A DNA stretch of 64,000 nt from Candidatus Protochlamydia naegleriophila (GCF_001499655.1 NZ_LN879502.1:1240001-1304000); one strand, 5' to 3'. Counted from the first letter of the stretch, positions 34,436-43,789 are shown. Notes: generated by a model from the sequence alone, not told the origin. Translations and numbers: made by a program.

Positions 34436-36376
34436 ATGATTGTTCTCGCTCAACTCACCATGCGTTTTGGTGCCAAGGTTCTTTTTAGAGAGGTGAATCT
34501 TCAGTTTAATCCTGGGAATCGTTACGGCTTGATTGGGGCCAATGGGTGTGGGAAATCGACTCTGATAAAGATTTTAGCTGGCGAGTTGATGCCGGATGGT
34601 GGGCAAATCACTCTTCCTCAGCAAGCAACGATTGGTGCTTTGAAGCAAGATCACTATCTATATGAAAACGAAAATGTATTAGATGTTGTCTTGAGGGGAA
34701 AGAAGGTATTGTGGGATGCTCTCGAAGAGAAAAAAAAGATTCTTCTGCGCGAGCCTTTTACAGAGGAAGATTGCGATGCTTTAGTGAAGGCCGAGAAGAT
34801 TATTGAGAGTCAGCATGGGTATGCGGCAGAAGGTGAGGCGGCAAAGCTGTTAGAGGGTTTGGGAATTAGGGAAGCCTCGCATCGCCGTCCTTTACATTTA
34901 TTGTCTGGCGGTTACAAGTTGCGGGTGTTGCTGGCGCAAGTTTTTTTTGGGCAGCATCAGGTATTGGTTTTGGATGAGCCGACGAATCACTTGGATCTTT
35001 ACTCTATAAAGTGGCTGGAAGGCTATCTGCGCAATTTTCCGGGTACTTTAATCGTGACATCGCACGATCGTGACTTCCTCAATGGAGTGTGTACGCATAT
35101 TGCTGACGTTGATTACGGAACCATTAAAATTTACAAAGGCGATTACGAAGCTTTTGTAGAGCAGAAAGAACAGGATAGAGAGCAGAAAGCGGCACTCCTT
35201 GAAAAACATGACAAGCGGCGCGAAGACTTGCAAGGCTTTATCGATCGCTTTGGTGCCAAAGCGACTAAAGCCCGTCAAGCACAATCTAAAGCAAGATTAG
35301 TTGAAAAAATTGAAGAGGAGATGGAAAGTTTAGAGCTCCTTCCGAGTTCTCGTCTGTATCCCATTTTAAACTTTGTTCAGACAAGAGCCTCGGGCGTATC
35401 GATTCTAACAGTCAAGAATATTTTTAAAGCATATGGTTCCAAGAAAGTATTGGAAAATGTGTCTTTTGAAGTGGAAAGAGGGGATCGTTTGGCCATTATT
35501 GGCCCGAACGGCATTGGTAAATCAACACTGCTAGAAATTTTGACAGAGCACGTTAAGGCTGATCAAGGAGATTTTTCTTGGGGATTTGCCACTCAAGTGG
35601 CCTACTTTCCACAAGACCATGGGCGGGAATTAAAGGGAGATTTTAACCTGCTGGATTGGCTTGGGCAATTTGATCGAACCAAGACGCAAGAGCAGTTGAG
35701 GGATATTTTAGGGCAGGTCATGTTTTCTGGAGATACAGTCAAGCAGTCCATTCAAACTTTGAGTGGAGGAGAGGCTGCGCGCCTCATTTTGGCTAAAATG
35801 ATGATGCAAAAGCCAAATGTTTTGATTTTTGACGAGCCGACCAACCACTTAGATTTAGAAGCTATTGACGAGCTGACTAAAGCCCTTCAAAATTACGAGG
35901 GGACTCTTCTTTTAGTTAGCCATAACCGCTATTTTGTCTCGCGCATTGCTAACCGCGTTTTAGAAATCAACTATCAAGGCGTTGAAGATTTTAAGGGCAA
36001 TTACAGTGAGTATGTAGAAAAAAAAGAAAGGGATCACTTATCGGTTCCAACTGCCCTAAGCCAGCGCTATGCACATGAAGAAAGCAAGAGCGAAAATATG
36101 TCCTCCGCTTATCAAGATCAAAAACGGTTGAAGAGCTTGAAAGCCCAGTTGAAAAAGCGCCTTGTCCAGGCTGAAGAAGAGTGTCATAAAATAGAAGAAA
36201 AAATTAACGAGATTGAACGGCTTATGTCTTCTGATGGATTTTATCAGCAAACACCCCGTGAGCAACAGCAGAGCTACATCAAGCAAAAGCAAAGTCTTGA
36301 AGAACAGCTCACGGCTGTGATGGGGAAATGGGAAGAAGCCGGCCTGGAATTGCAGCAGTGTGAAGGGGAAGGATGA
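34436..36376 (+). CDS. ABC-F family ATPase, YbiT/Uup-like
   Basis: 646 residues with two ABC cassettes and no membrane domain. The first has GANGCGKST (34-42), LSGG near 159 and LVLDEPTNHLDL near 179. The second has GPNGIGKST near 362, LSGGE near 441 and LIFDEPTNHLDLEA near 463. A linker helix (about 240-285) separates them. The N-terminal sequence and linker resemble YbiT, while the C-terminal coiled coil (about 555-640) resembles Uup. ABC-F proteins act on the ribosome, resolving stalled translation or protecting from antibiotics. The stop overlaps the next gene by ATGA, so both are translated from one message. Confidence 0.92.
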   Translation: MIVLAQLTMRFGAKVLFREVNLQFNPGNRYGLIGANGCGKSTLIKILAGELMPDGGQITLPQQATIGALKQDHYLYENENVLDVVLRGKKVLWDALEEKKKILLREPFTEEDCDALVKAEKIIESQHGYAAEGEAAKLLEGLGIREASHRRPLHLLSGGYKLRVLLAQVFFGQHQVLVLDEPTNHLDLYSIKWLEGYLRNFPGTLIVTSHDRDFLNGVCTHIADVDYGTIKIYKGDYEAFVEQKEQDREQKAALLEKHDKRREDLQGFIDRFGAKATKARQAQSKARLVEKIEEEMESLELLPSSRLYPILNFVQTRASGVSILTVKNIFKAYGSKKVLENVSFEVERGDRLAIIGPNGIGKSTLLEILTEHVKADQGDFSWGFATQVAYFPQDHGRELKGDFNLLDWLGQFDRTKTQEQLRDILGQVMFSGDTVKQSIQTLSGGEAARLILAKMMMQKPNVLIFDEPTNHLDLEAIDELTKALQNYEGTLLLVSHNRYFVSRIANRVLEINYQGVEDFKGNYSEYVEKKERDHLSVPTALSQRYAHEESKSENMSSAYQDQKRLKSLKAQLKKRLVQAEEECHKIEEKINEIERLMSSDGFYQQTPREQQQSYIKQKQSLEEQLTAVMGKWEEAGLELQQCEGEG

Positions 36377-37599
36377 GCCAGAAAACGTTAACTCATGTTG
36401 TTGTAGGCGGCGGTGCAGCCGGATTTTTTGGAGCTATTACTTGTTCTGAATATTACCCAGATCACCGAGTGATTCTTTTGGAAAAAACACGCCAGCCTCT
36501 GGCTAAGGTACGCATTTCAGGGGGCGGACGATGCAATGTCACCCATTCGTGTTTCGATCCTGCAGTCTTAGTGAAGTCTTATCCAAGAGGGAGCCAGGAA
36601 CTGCGCGGTCCGTTTAGCCGTTTCCAACCAAAAGATACGATTCAATGGTTTGAAAGGAGAGGGGTCCAGCTTAAGACTGAAGAAGATGGACGCATGTTTC
36701 CAATTACAGACAACTCTGAAACGATTATCGCTTGCTTGCAGCAAGCTGCCCGTCAAGCGGGTGTGGACATCCGGCTTGAGTGTGGCATTCAACAGATCAT
36801 TCGGGAAGAAACTGGATTTACCTTGTCGTTGATCAATGGAGAGACTTTAGCCTGCGATCGCCTTTTAATGGCTACTGGGAGTACACCTAAAATGTATCCT
36901 TTATTGGAATCGCTCGGACATTCGATCATTCCACTCGTCCCTTCTCTCTTTACTTTCAATATTCCAGATTCTCCATTCATCGACTTGGCGGGTGTTTCTG
37001 TGTCGCCTGCTCAGGTCAGTTTAATCGATCTTGCCCTCTCGCAAACAGGCCCTTTGCTTATTACTCATTGGGGATTGAGCGGACCGGCTGTTCTCAAGCT
37101 GTCGGCATGGGCGGCAAGAGAGCTACATGCTTTAGATTATCGAACGAATGTGGAAATTAATTGGCTTCCTGAATCGACTGAAGAGGAGCTCCGCCAAATT
37201 ATTGGGAGAATGAAGCAAACGAATCCAGCTAAGCAAGTGGGGACAGAGTCTCCTTTTGAACTTCCAAAACAACTCTGGAAGGCATTTGTACAATTGGCTG
37301 GGATTGAACAGGAGCTTAGATGGTCTATGTTGTCAAATAAACACATCCAAGCTTTGCTTGCCCAGATTCGAGCTAGCCGTTTCCAGATTCAAGGCAAGAC
37401 CACCTACAAACAAGAATTTGTGACGTGTGGCGGTGTGAATTTGAGCGAAGTCAATTTTAAAACTATGGAGAGCCGCCGTTGCCCAGGCCTCTTTTTCGCT
37501 GGCGAAATTTTGAACATCGACGGCATTACAGGGGGCTTTAATTTTCAAAATGCCTGGACAACGAGTTGGATTGCCGGCCAATCGATGGGGATGGTGTAA
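36373..37599 (+). CDS. HI0933/BaiN-like FAD-dependent oxidoreductase
   Basis: 408 residues. VVVGGGAAGFFGAI at 9-22 is the dinucleotide-binding motif, LAKVRISGGGRCNVTHS near 44-60 the hallmark of the HI0933/YhiN family, and the C-terminus has FFAGEILNIDGITGGFNFQNAW, the second FAD contact. The family is widespread and its substrate is not established for most members. Translational coupling to the ABC-F gene (ATGA) is clear; a functional link is inference. Confidence 0.93.
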   Translation: MSQKTLTHVVVGGGAAGFFGAITCSEYYPDHRVILLEKTRQPLAKVRISGGGRCNVTHSCFDPAVLVKSYPRGSQELRGPFSRFQPKDTIQWFERRGVQLKTEEDGRMFPITDNSETIIACLQQAARQAGVDIRLECGIQQIIREETGFTLSLINGETLACDRLLMATGSTPKMYPLLESLGHSIIPLVPSLFTFNIPDSPFIDLAGVSVSPAQVSLIDLALSQTGPLLITHWGLSGPAVLKLSAWAARELHALDYRTNVEINWLPESTEEELRQIIGRMKQTNPAKQVGTESPFELPKQLWKAFVQLAGIEQELRWSMLSNKHIQALLAQIRASRFQIQGKTTYKQEFVTCGGVNLSEVNFKTMESRRCPGLFFAGEILNIDGITGGFNFQNAWTTSWIAGQSMGMV

Positions 37600-38041
37600 G
37601 TGCCCATCTCATTGGGTCTTTCTAAACTACTTTTGTGCACAAATAAACATTGAGCTAGCATCTTTCGTTTAAATCCTGATTGAATTTATTTTTAATTAAT
37701 GCGGAATTTATAATGTGTAACTCTAATTGAAATACATTTAGAGAGATTTGTTTTGTACTCTTTGCATTCAGTGCAGGGGAGTCCATGAGTTAGAATCAAA
37801 TTGAAGGTTGACATTCAGGGATCATTTTTCTAAGATGAAGAAATAATTCAACCAAGTCCTTCCGAACTCGGAATGAGAAGGGGCCAGAGAATGAGCGCAA
37901 GCCGCTCAAAACTTTCTCTGAGTCTTAAATGTATCAACCAAACAATCATTTCATCAGCTTTCTTTCTTTTTAGGAGAGGTGGCTGACGCAAAATAAAGAC
38001 TATAAATTTTAGTATTAGCGTCTAATAATAGGTGATCTTTC
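37600..38041. other. Intergenic region with paired stem-loops before the MATE gene
   Basis: 440 bp without a gene. Two stem-loops lie at 37859-37920: TTCCG-aact-CGGAA, then a nested pair CAGAGAA (37885-37891) with TTCTCTG (37914-37920) enclosing TGAGCG-caagc-CGCTCA (37892-37908). No T run follows. It could be a structured leader or small RNA, or a transcription barrier. Confidence 0.4.
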
Positions 38042-39424
38042 ATGTCGTCGCCATTGACTCCAGACGGCCCAAATAAATTAACATCTCATCCACCAGGTTC
38101 CATGAGGGAGCTTTGGAAAATCTCCTTTCCTTTAATGCTTTCGCTCATGTCTGTGAGTTTAATGCTCTTTCTGGATCGTCTGTTTTTATCTCGTTATTCA
38201 CTCGATGCTTTGAATGCTTCTGCTAATGGGGGCGTTTTGGTCCAGTTCATGCAATTTTGGTGTATTTCAACGGTCAGCATAGCAGAGGTTTTTGTTGGAC
38301 GGTACAATGGGGCCAGGAAAATTGAAAAATTAGGCCAGCCAGTTTGGCAAATGATTTGGCTCTCTTTAGCTTCTGTTTTTTGGTTCGTTCCATTGGGGCT
38401 GTGGGCAGGCCCTTATTTTTTCCACGAAGATGCTCACTATTTGCTCGAGATCGACTATTTTAAGTATTTGATGTGTTTTGGCCCAATGGCGGCTTTGTCG
38501 GGTGCATTGTCTGCTTTTTACATTGGGCAGGGACAGGTTAAATTTGTTACCTGCGTAATGGGGATTTCAAATTTAATTAACATCGGCTTGGACATGGTTT
38601 TCATTTTTGGCTGGGAACCCATTGTGCCATCCATGGGAATTAAAGGGGCTGCATTGGCCACGGGAATCGCCCAGACGTCGCAGGCGCTCATTCTTGGCTG
38701 TAATTTTTTAAATGCCCGTAATCGGAAAGAAAAGGGAACGGGACGCTGGCATTTTAATAAAAGGCTTTTTCGAAAGAGCTTGAGCATTGGGCTTCCGAAC
38801 GCTGTTGCTCATACCCTCGAGTTAATGGCTTGGGTCATTATTTTTCATTTAATGACGAAGCTTGGATCAGATTATATTACAGTTGTGACTGTCGCACAGA
38901 GCATTTTTTTTCTTTTTACCTTTATGACGGAAGGGGTCTCTAAGGGGGCCACGGCAATTGCGGCCAATTTCTTTGGTTCTCAGCAACAGGATCTTGTGTG
39001 GAAGCTCTTAAAGTCAGGTTTAAAACTGTATTTATTTGTTTTTCTTTTTCTTGGGCTCATTCTTGTTTGGAATCCCGATCCTTTAATTAGATTATTTTTG
39101 GCCCACGATATGGTTTTAAGTCCAGCAACTCAATCGACTCTTCATGCTGCATGTTTTTGGGTTTGGCTGTTTTTCTTGTTTGATGGCATTAACTGGCTTT
39201 TAATTGGTTTGTTGACTGCTGCTGGAGATACTCGTTTCATCATGAAAGTGGGAGGGGCAGGGCCTTGGCTTGTGGCATTACTTCCCATTTATCTCTTTGT
39301 TTTTAAATGGGGAGCTCCTGCCAATATCACGTGGATGCTAATTGCTTTTTATGGAATGGCTTCGAGTGCGATTTATCTGTGGCGCTTTAAAAGTGAAAAG
39401 TGGAAAGAGGTTGCCTTGGCTTAA
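38042..39424 (+). CDS. MATE family efflux transporter
   Basis: 460 residues with about twelve membrane helices. The N-terminal block WKISFPLMLSLMSVSLMLFLDRLFLSRYS fits the MATE/NorM fold, and LFDGINWLLIGLLTAAGDTRFIM near 375 matches the second bundle. It should export cationic or hydrophobic compounds driven by Na+ or H+. AGGTGAT lies 5 nt before the ATG. Drug specificity cannot be predicted. Confidence 0.92.
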   Translation: MSSPLTPDGPNKLTSHPPGSMRELWKISFPLMLSLMSVSLMLFLDRLFLSRYSLDALNASANGGVLVQFMQFWCISTVSIAEVFVGRYNGARKIEKLGQPVWQMIWLSLASVFWFVPLGLWAGPYFFHEDAHYLLEIDYFKYLMCFGPMAALSGALSAFYIGQGQVKFVTCVMGISNLINIGLDMVFIFGWEPIVPSMGIKGAALATGIAQTSQALILGCNFLNARNRKEKGTGRWHFNKRLFRKSLSIGLPNAVAHTLELMAWVIIFHLMTKLGSDYITVVTVAQSIFFLFTFMTEGVSKGATAIAANFFGSQQQDLVWKLLKSGLKLYLFVFLFLGLILVWNPDPLIRLFLAHDMVLSPATQSTLHAACFWVWLFFLFDGINWLLIGLLTAAGDTRFIMKVGGAGPWLVALLPIYLFVFKWGAPANITWMLIAFYGMASSAIYLWRFKSEKWKEVALA

Positions 39425-39431
39425 GGAAAGG

Positions 39432-39458
39432 CAAGAGGCACCTGAATGACGCCTCTTG
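39432..39458. terminator. Bidirectional terminator between MATE and TMEM14-like genes
   Basis: CAAGAGGC-acctgaatgac-GCCTCTTG forms an 8-bp stem just after the MATE stop; GCGCTTTTTTTATTT follows. The gene on the other strand ends at 39479. Confidence 0.5.
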
Positions 39459-39478
39459 GCATTGAAAATGCGCTTTTT

Positions 39479-39820
39479 TTATTTGCAGCTTTGTTTATTG
39501 CAGCAGCTTGTTTTGCCTTTCATTAAAAGATAGACAAGTAGACAGGCTGTTAAAATCACCATTAAACCAGCGGGCATAAACTTATAAGCCAGTGAAAAAC
39601 GGTAGCCAAAAAAAGCTAGGAGGAGGACCGAAATGGCTGTAGCAGCGCAATGGGCCCATCCCTGGCCTTTATGTATGAAGTAGCCGCATCCTGCTAGAAG
39701 GATGGCTACAATCGAAGAGGCAATTAGTGATGCTGGGCTGTGAGCCACAAAATGGCCGATCATTCCACCTATCAAGACGAGGGCTGCGTAAATCCAGATG
39801 ATTCGAGATGTTGTTTGCAT
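39479..39820 (-). CDS. TMEM14-like small membrane protein
   Basis: 113 residues with four predicted membrane helices (about 8-25, 31-48, 58-74, 80-97), Gly-rich as in TMEM14/PF03647 proteins (GGMIGHFVAHSPASLIAS, LAGCGYFI). The tail ends CCNKQSCK. TMEM14 proteins occur in eukaryotes, plastids and some bacteria, including chlamydiae; fatty acid export has been suggested for plant relatives. Convergent with the MATE gene. Confidence 0.7.
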   Translation of the reverse strand: MQTTSRIIWIYAALVLIGGMIGHFVAHSPASLIASSIVAILLAGCGYFIHKGQGWAHCAATAISVLLLAFFGYRFSLAYKFMPAGLMVILTACLLVYLLMKGKTSCCNKQSCK

Positions 39821-40034
39821 AGATTAAGTTCCTTTTATGTGAAAATGTTTTAGAAGAAATACTTTAAGTTTACTCACGACAAATATTCAATCTTTAATTT
39901 TCAAAAACAGTGTTTAGCGGCTACAAAATCTTTTCGAGCCCTCCTTTTGCGATCTTGTCTTAATCTTCTGCCAGGTGTTATAAGCAAACTCTCACTTGTA
40001 AAAGTGAGCCTTCTATCTTTTAACGGGAGAGTCA

Positions 40035-41051
40035 ATGCGTGGTTTAATGGGGATCGTGTGGGTAGTCATGCTTTTTTGCATGCCTAATAGTCTGAAATTG
40101 CATGCAAGGCCATTAGAGATCAATCTCTTTAGTGAAAAGAATGGCAAAGGCTTGGAGTCCGACCAAAAAATTATGGAAAAAGTGCTCGCAGAGCTGGGGC
40201 ATCATGTGCATTGCCGCTATTTGTATGAACCTGCCATTAACCCAAGCAATGTCGATGTAAATATTTTTTTTCAGGTCATTCCCGAACAATGGCTTCCTTA
40301 TGCCTCTCATAATTGGTTTATTCCCAACCCTGAATGGTACACTCAAGAAAAAGGGTTGTTGGATAGAGTAGATTTGATTTTATGCAGGACGAGAGAGGTG
40401 GAAAGAATTTTTCGCTCATTGAGTCTAGAAACGTATTTTTTGGGTTTTACGAGTGTTGATTGCTATAAGTCTGAATACCAGAAAAATTTCTCTCAACTAT
40501 TTCACTTGTGCGGCCAAAATAGGCAGAAAGGGACGTTGCCACTTGTCAATTTGTGGCAGCAAAACTCGACTCTGCCTCTCCTTGTGTTAGTTGAGCAAAT
40601 CCACCTTGGGCAGTCCTTTCCGAATTCAAATAACTTATATTTAATTTCACAACGAGTAGAGGAACCGACGCTTAGATTTTTGCAAAACACGAGTGGTATT
40701 CACCTTTGTCCGAGTGAAACGGAGGGGTTTGGCCATTATATCATGGAGGCGATGTCTAGCGGGGCGGTTGTTGTGACGACGAATGCTCCTCCCATGAATG
40801 AATTCATTACCGATGAGCGGTGCCTCGTGGATGTTGAATCGTCTGCGCCGGAAAGATTGGGAGTCAAGTATTACATTGGTTCAGCCGCCTTAGAAAAGAC
40901 TCTTCAAAAACTAGCTTCGATTCCCATTCACGAAAAAAGAAGAATGGGATGGGACAATCGCATAAACTTTTTAAAGAAAGAGGCTGAATTCAAAGAAAAC
41001 TTAAGTCGTCTTTTGCTGCAGATAGGGGAGTCGGCGTGCAGGAGAATGTAA
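40035..41051 (+). CDS. GT-B glycosyltransferase-like protein with signal sequence
   Basis: 338 residues. HLCPSETEGFGHYIMEAMSSGAVVVTTNAPPMNEFI (near 232) carries the GT4-type E-x7-E nucleotide-sugar motif. The N-terminal half is divergent. An N-terminal hydrophobic stretch (about 4-22) looks like a signal peptide or anchor, which is unusual for an enzyme using cytosolic sugar nucleotides; it may act as a signal anchor. GGGAGAG lies before the ATG. Donor and acceptor are unknown. Confidence 0.75.
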   Translation: MRGLMGIVWVVMLFCMPNSLKLHARPLEINLFSEKNGKGLESDQKIMEKVLAELGHHVHCRYLYEPAINPSNVDVNIFFQVIPEQWLPYASHNWFIPNPEWYTQEKGLLDRVDLILCRTREVERIFRSLSLETYFLGFTSVDCYKSEYQKNFSQLFHLCGQNRQKGTLPLVNLWQQNSTLPLLVLVEQIHLGQSFPNSNNLYLISQRVEEPTLRFLQNTSGIHLCPSETEGFGHYIMEAMSSGAVVVTTNAPPMNEFITDERCLVDVESSAPERLGVKYYIGSAALEKTLQKLASIPIHEKRRMGWDNRINFLKKEAEFKENLSRLLLQIGESACRRM

Positions 41052-41171
41052 ATTTTTTTATTGATAAATACGATCCTTTAATCGTACTCAGACACCACTC
41101 TCGATCATAAAGAAGTAGACAAATACTCATCGATTTTGTTAGAATTGAAGTCTAATTTCTTGGAAATTATC

Positions 41172-41606
41172 ATGTCTCAAGAACATCGCTTCTATATACC
41201 ACCCAGTGGACCGCCGCAAGGCATCACACCCGATTCTCGTATTTATGCTGCTATGGGCGAAAATAACATTTATAAAATGTTAGAAGAATTTTATCTAGAA
41301 TTAGAGAAGTCTTCCATCCGGCATCTTTTTCCCCCCGATATGAAAGCTGCATCAGAAAGATCAGCTGCTTTTTTTGTATTTATTTTAGGAGGCCCACCTT
41401 TATATCAGCAACAGTTCGGCTCCCCTCGCATGCGACAAAGGCATTTGTCTTTTGCCATTGATGAGGAAGCAAGGCAAGTTTGGTTGAATTGTTTTAAACA
41501 CATTCTCCAAGACGCAGATAAAAAATATCACTTTCCTATGGAATACATGGATAGTTTTTGGCGCTTTTTAGATCAATTCTCGATTTGGATGATCAACACT
41601 AAATAA
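41172..41606 (+). CDS. Group II-like truncated haemoglobin
   Basis: 144 residues from ATG 41172; the frame is open 12 codons further upstream, but this ATG follows TTGGAAATTATC and fits the family length. IYAAMGENNIYKMLEEFYLEL is helix A/B-like, LFPP and FVFILGGPPLYQQQFGSPRMRQRHLSFAI match the E-F region with the proximal His in RQRH, and VWLNCF fits helix G. Truncated globins bind O2 or NO, and group II members are linked to NO or peroxide detoxification. It lies 12 bp before the AEC transporter gene, so they may be co-transcribed. Confidence 0.88.
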   Translation: MSQEHRFYIPPSGPPQGITPDSRIYAAMGENNIYKMLEEFYLELEKSSIRHLFPPDMKAASERSAAFFVFILGGPPLYQQQFGSPRMRQRHLSFAIDEEARQVWLNCFKHILQDADKKYHFPMEYMDSFWRFLDQFSIWMINTK

Positions 41607-41618
41607 ATCAAAAAAAAT

Positions 41619-42542
41619 ATGTCTTTTTTTGTCACCCTAGCGGTTAAACTTATACCGCTGTACCTCAATATTTTATTGGGTTACATTGCTGGTAAAAAAT
41701 TAAAAGCTAATCAGGAAACAATAGCGCAGCTAATGTTTTATATGATTAGTCCCATGATTATTTTTAACGGCGTCCTGTATACCGAGCTTGATGGGCGAGT
41801 CTTGAGCCTGCCTTTGCTCACTTTTTCCATTTCTTGCACGCTTTGCATCATCTTTTATCGATTTTCACGCAAAATCTGGACGGATGCTTCCAAAAATATC
41901 ATGGCATTTAGTGCAGGCTCTGGAGCGACAGGATATTTTGGTGTACCCCTTGCAATGATGATTTTTAATCCGCAAACTGAAGGAGTCTACATCATGGCTC
42001 TTTTGGGAGTTACGCTGTACGATAATTCACTCGGTTACTATATCAGTGCCAAGGGGAGCTATTCTCCCAAGGAATGTTTATACAAAATTTTGCGCCTTCC
42101 CACTTTATACGCCTTTTTACTAGGCTTGCTCTTAAATGTTTTTCACATTTCAATGCCGGATATTTATCGAGAATTCATCGGACATATTAAAGGCGTGTAC
42201 GTTGTCTTGGGAATGATGATCATTGGTCTGGGTCTTGCTGGAATGACGCAATTTAAGTTAGATGCCAAATTTGTGGGTATGACTTTTTTAGCAAAATTTT
42301 TGGTTTGGCCTTTGCTTATTATCGGATTTGTCACTCTCGATCAGCATGTATTTGGCTTTTACGATGCGCTTACCCACCAGGTTTTAATTCTCTTATCTAT
42401 CGTTCCATTAGCCGTCAATACGGTTGTTATGGCATCTCTTATTCAATGCCATCCTGAAAAAGCCGCTGCTACGGTTTTGTTGAGTACTCTTTTTGCTCTT
42501 TTCTATATTCCCATGATGACAAGTCTTTTCATCAAAATCTAA
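41619..42542 (+). CDS. AEC family transporter
   Basis: 307 residues with about ten hydrophobic helices; the PLYLNILLGYIAGKK start, ISPMIIFNGVL and GYFGVPLAMMIFNP are typical of the auxin-efflux-carrier (AEC) fold. VVMASLIQCHPEKAAATVLLST near the end is the conserved second half. Substrates in bacteria are often small organic acids such as malate; none is known here. 12 bp downstream of the haemoglobin gene. Confidence 0.9.
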   Translation: MSFFVTLAVKLIPLYLNILLGYIAGKKLKANQETIAQLMFYMISPMIIFNGVLYTELDGRVLSLPLLTFSISCTLCIIFYRFSRKIWTDASKNIMAFSAGSGATGYFGVPLAMMIFNPQTEGVYIMALLGVTLYDNSLGYYISAKGSYSPKECLYKILRLPTLYAFLLGLLLNVFHISMPDIYREFIGHIKGVYVVLGMMIIGLGLAGMTQFKLDAKFVGMTFLAKFLVWPLLIIGFVTLDQHVFGFYDALTHQVLILLSIVPLAVNTVVMASLIQCHPEKAAATVLLSTLFALFYIPMMTSLFIKI

Positions 42543-43068
42543 AAGCTCCGTCCCTTTGGATAGCCGCTTGTTGTGAAGCGGCTCATTCCTTTCTAAATCC
42601 TCCGAATAAAATTTTTTAAGCCTTTAATCCAGCTTGGAAGTCATTTTGAAAAGTTCTTGTGGAACGGACTTGTGGAACTTGTGCATAAGATTCTTATTTC
42701 AATGTAGATTAAAAAAATAAATTGAATTTATTGACTTGTACTTAGAATCCTGATATGGAATCTTTATAGATGTCCATTTACTAATTTGAAAAATCTGCAC
42801 CTTAATGCCGCTTTGTTACATGAAGTTTAAAAGCGTGAAAAGAAATCCTGTTTTCTTGGGCTTATCTATCTAATATTTAGTTGTTTGCTGATTTTTATAT
42901 TGTCATTGAGCGAATTAATCTCCACTCTAAATGGCAGTTAAATAAGTCCACTATGTTGATTTCTTCAACACGAGGTTGCTTTCCAATTGATTGGGGTTAA
43001 TTTCTCTATTCAAGATTAGCGAGCGCGTGAATATAAATTGCGATTAAATTTAGCTAAAGGAGGAGAAT
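42543..43068. other. Long non-coding gap
   Basis: 525 bp without a supported gene. A small hairpin AGCCGCTT-gttgtg-AAGCGGCT at 42562-42583 lies just after the AEC gene and may terminate it. The rest is AT-rich. AGGAGG before 43069 belongs to the next gene. Confidence 0.5.
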
Positions 43069-43473
43069 ATGTCTTGTCACAATAATTCTTGCGGAACAGA
43101 TCATGGCTCACAAGCAAGTCATGGAAGTGAATCCTGTTGCCAAAAGAGCAGCTGTTCCTGTTCGTGTAGCTGTTGTCAAAAATCTTCTTGTGATCACGGT
43201 CAAAAGCTTTTGGAGCTTGCGAATCAAGCTTGGATGGAGGCTTTAAAAGATTTAATGAAAGAGCAAATCCGTGCCAACGATCACTCGCTTGAAGACTTGG
43301 CTAAAATTGTTTGTTGTGCAAACCATGAGCGTTGGCATAACAAAATGGCAGAGCAAAAGGCCGGGATGGAGTATGAACAAAAGCTGAAAAATCTCCTTTG
43401 CAGTCATGAAGCGCAGTGCCAAGCAAAACCTTCTTCTTCTCCGGGTAACAATAATAAGCAGGGCAATAAGTAA
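43069..43473 (+). CDS. Small Cys-rich protein (possible metal binding)
   Basis: 134 residues. The first 41 carry ten Cys (positions 3, 8, 23, 24, 29, 31, 33, 35, 36, 41) with several CxC patterns plus Ser and His, as in metal-binding or disulfide cross-linked segments. A helical middle (45-115) contains a second CC pair at 82-83 and CSHEAQC near 110, and the tail is Asn/Ser/Gly-rich. No signal peptide. AAAGGAGGAG precedes the ATG. Metallothionein-like storage or cross-linked structural use are both possible; I do not recognise the family. Confidence 0.75.
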   Translation: MSCHNNSCGTDHGSQASHGSESCCQKSSCSCSCSCCQKSSCDHGQKLLELANQAWMEALKDLMKEQIRANDHSLEDLAKIVCCANHERWHNKMAEQKAGMEYEQKLKNLLCSHEAQCQAKPSSSPGNNNKQGNK

Positions 43474-43540
43474 TTCCTTTGAAATTGAGCGATTTCTTTG
43501 GTCGCTCTCTTTGGATATTATCGTTGTAAAAGTTTGCACT

Positions 43541-43706
43541 AATCCGAAGAAGGAAGGGAAGATAGTACTCAAGTAAAGCGAGGCTAGCCTGTTAGTTGGC
43601 TTAATATATAAAGTAGCACGCATTTGCTTAGCCACCTACTTTATTCAAGAATTCTTCGGATTGGTGTTTTTTTATATTAGGCTTCTTGCGAAAGGAGTCT
43701 AATATA
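43541..43706. other. Strong secondary-structure block, candidate small RNA or MITE remnant
   Basis: Two elements. (1) 43541-43662: an 11-bp inverted repeat (AATCCGAAGAA / TTCTTCGGATT) flanks a second 9-bp inverted repeat ATAAAGTAG (43608-43616) / CTACTTTAT (43636-43644). (2) 43673-43706: a 15-bp stem with two G-U pairs closed by a GCGA tetraloop (GNRA type). No T run follows, so they are not ordinary terminators. They lie 84 bp or more before the DUF4019-like gene. Confidence 0.45.
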
Positions 43707-43789
43707 ATTTAAAGATGCTGATGAGAAAGGATGTCTTTATTGGAAAATATTAAGATTACTGGGTCTGGATTTTATAAAGAGGAGAAATC

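Noticed and set aside
43252..43635. 127-codon frame antisense to the Cys-rich gene
   Set aside because: Its second part covers the structured intergenic block and it lies opposite a gene with a strong start signal.
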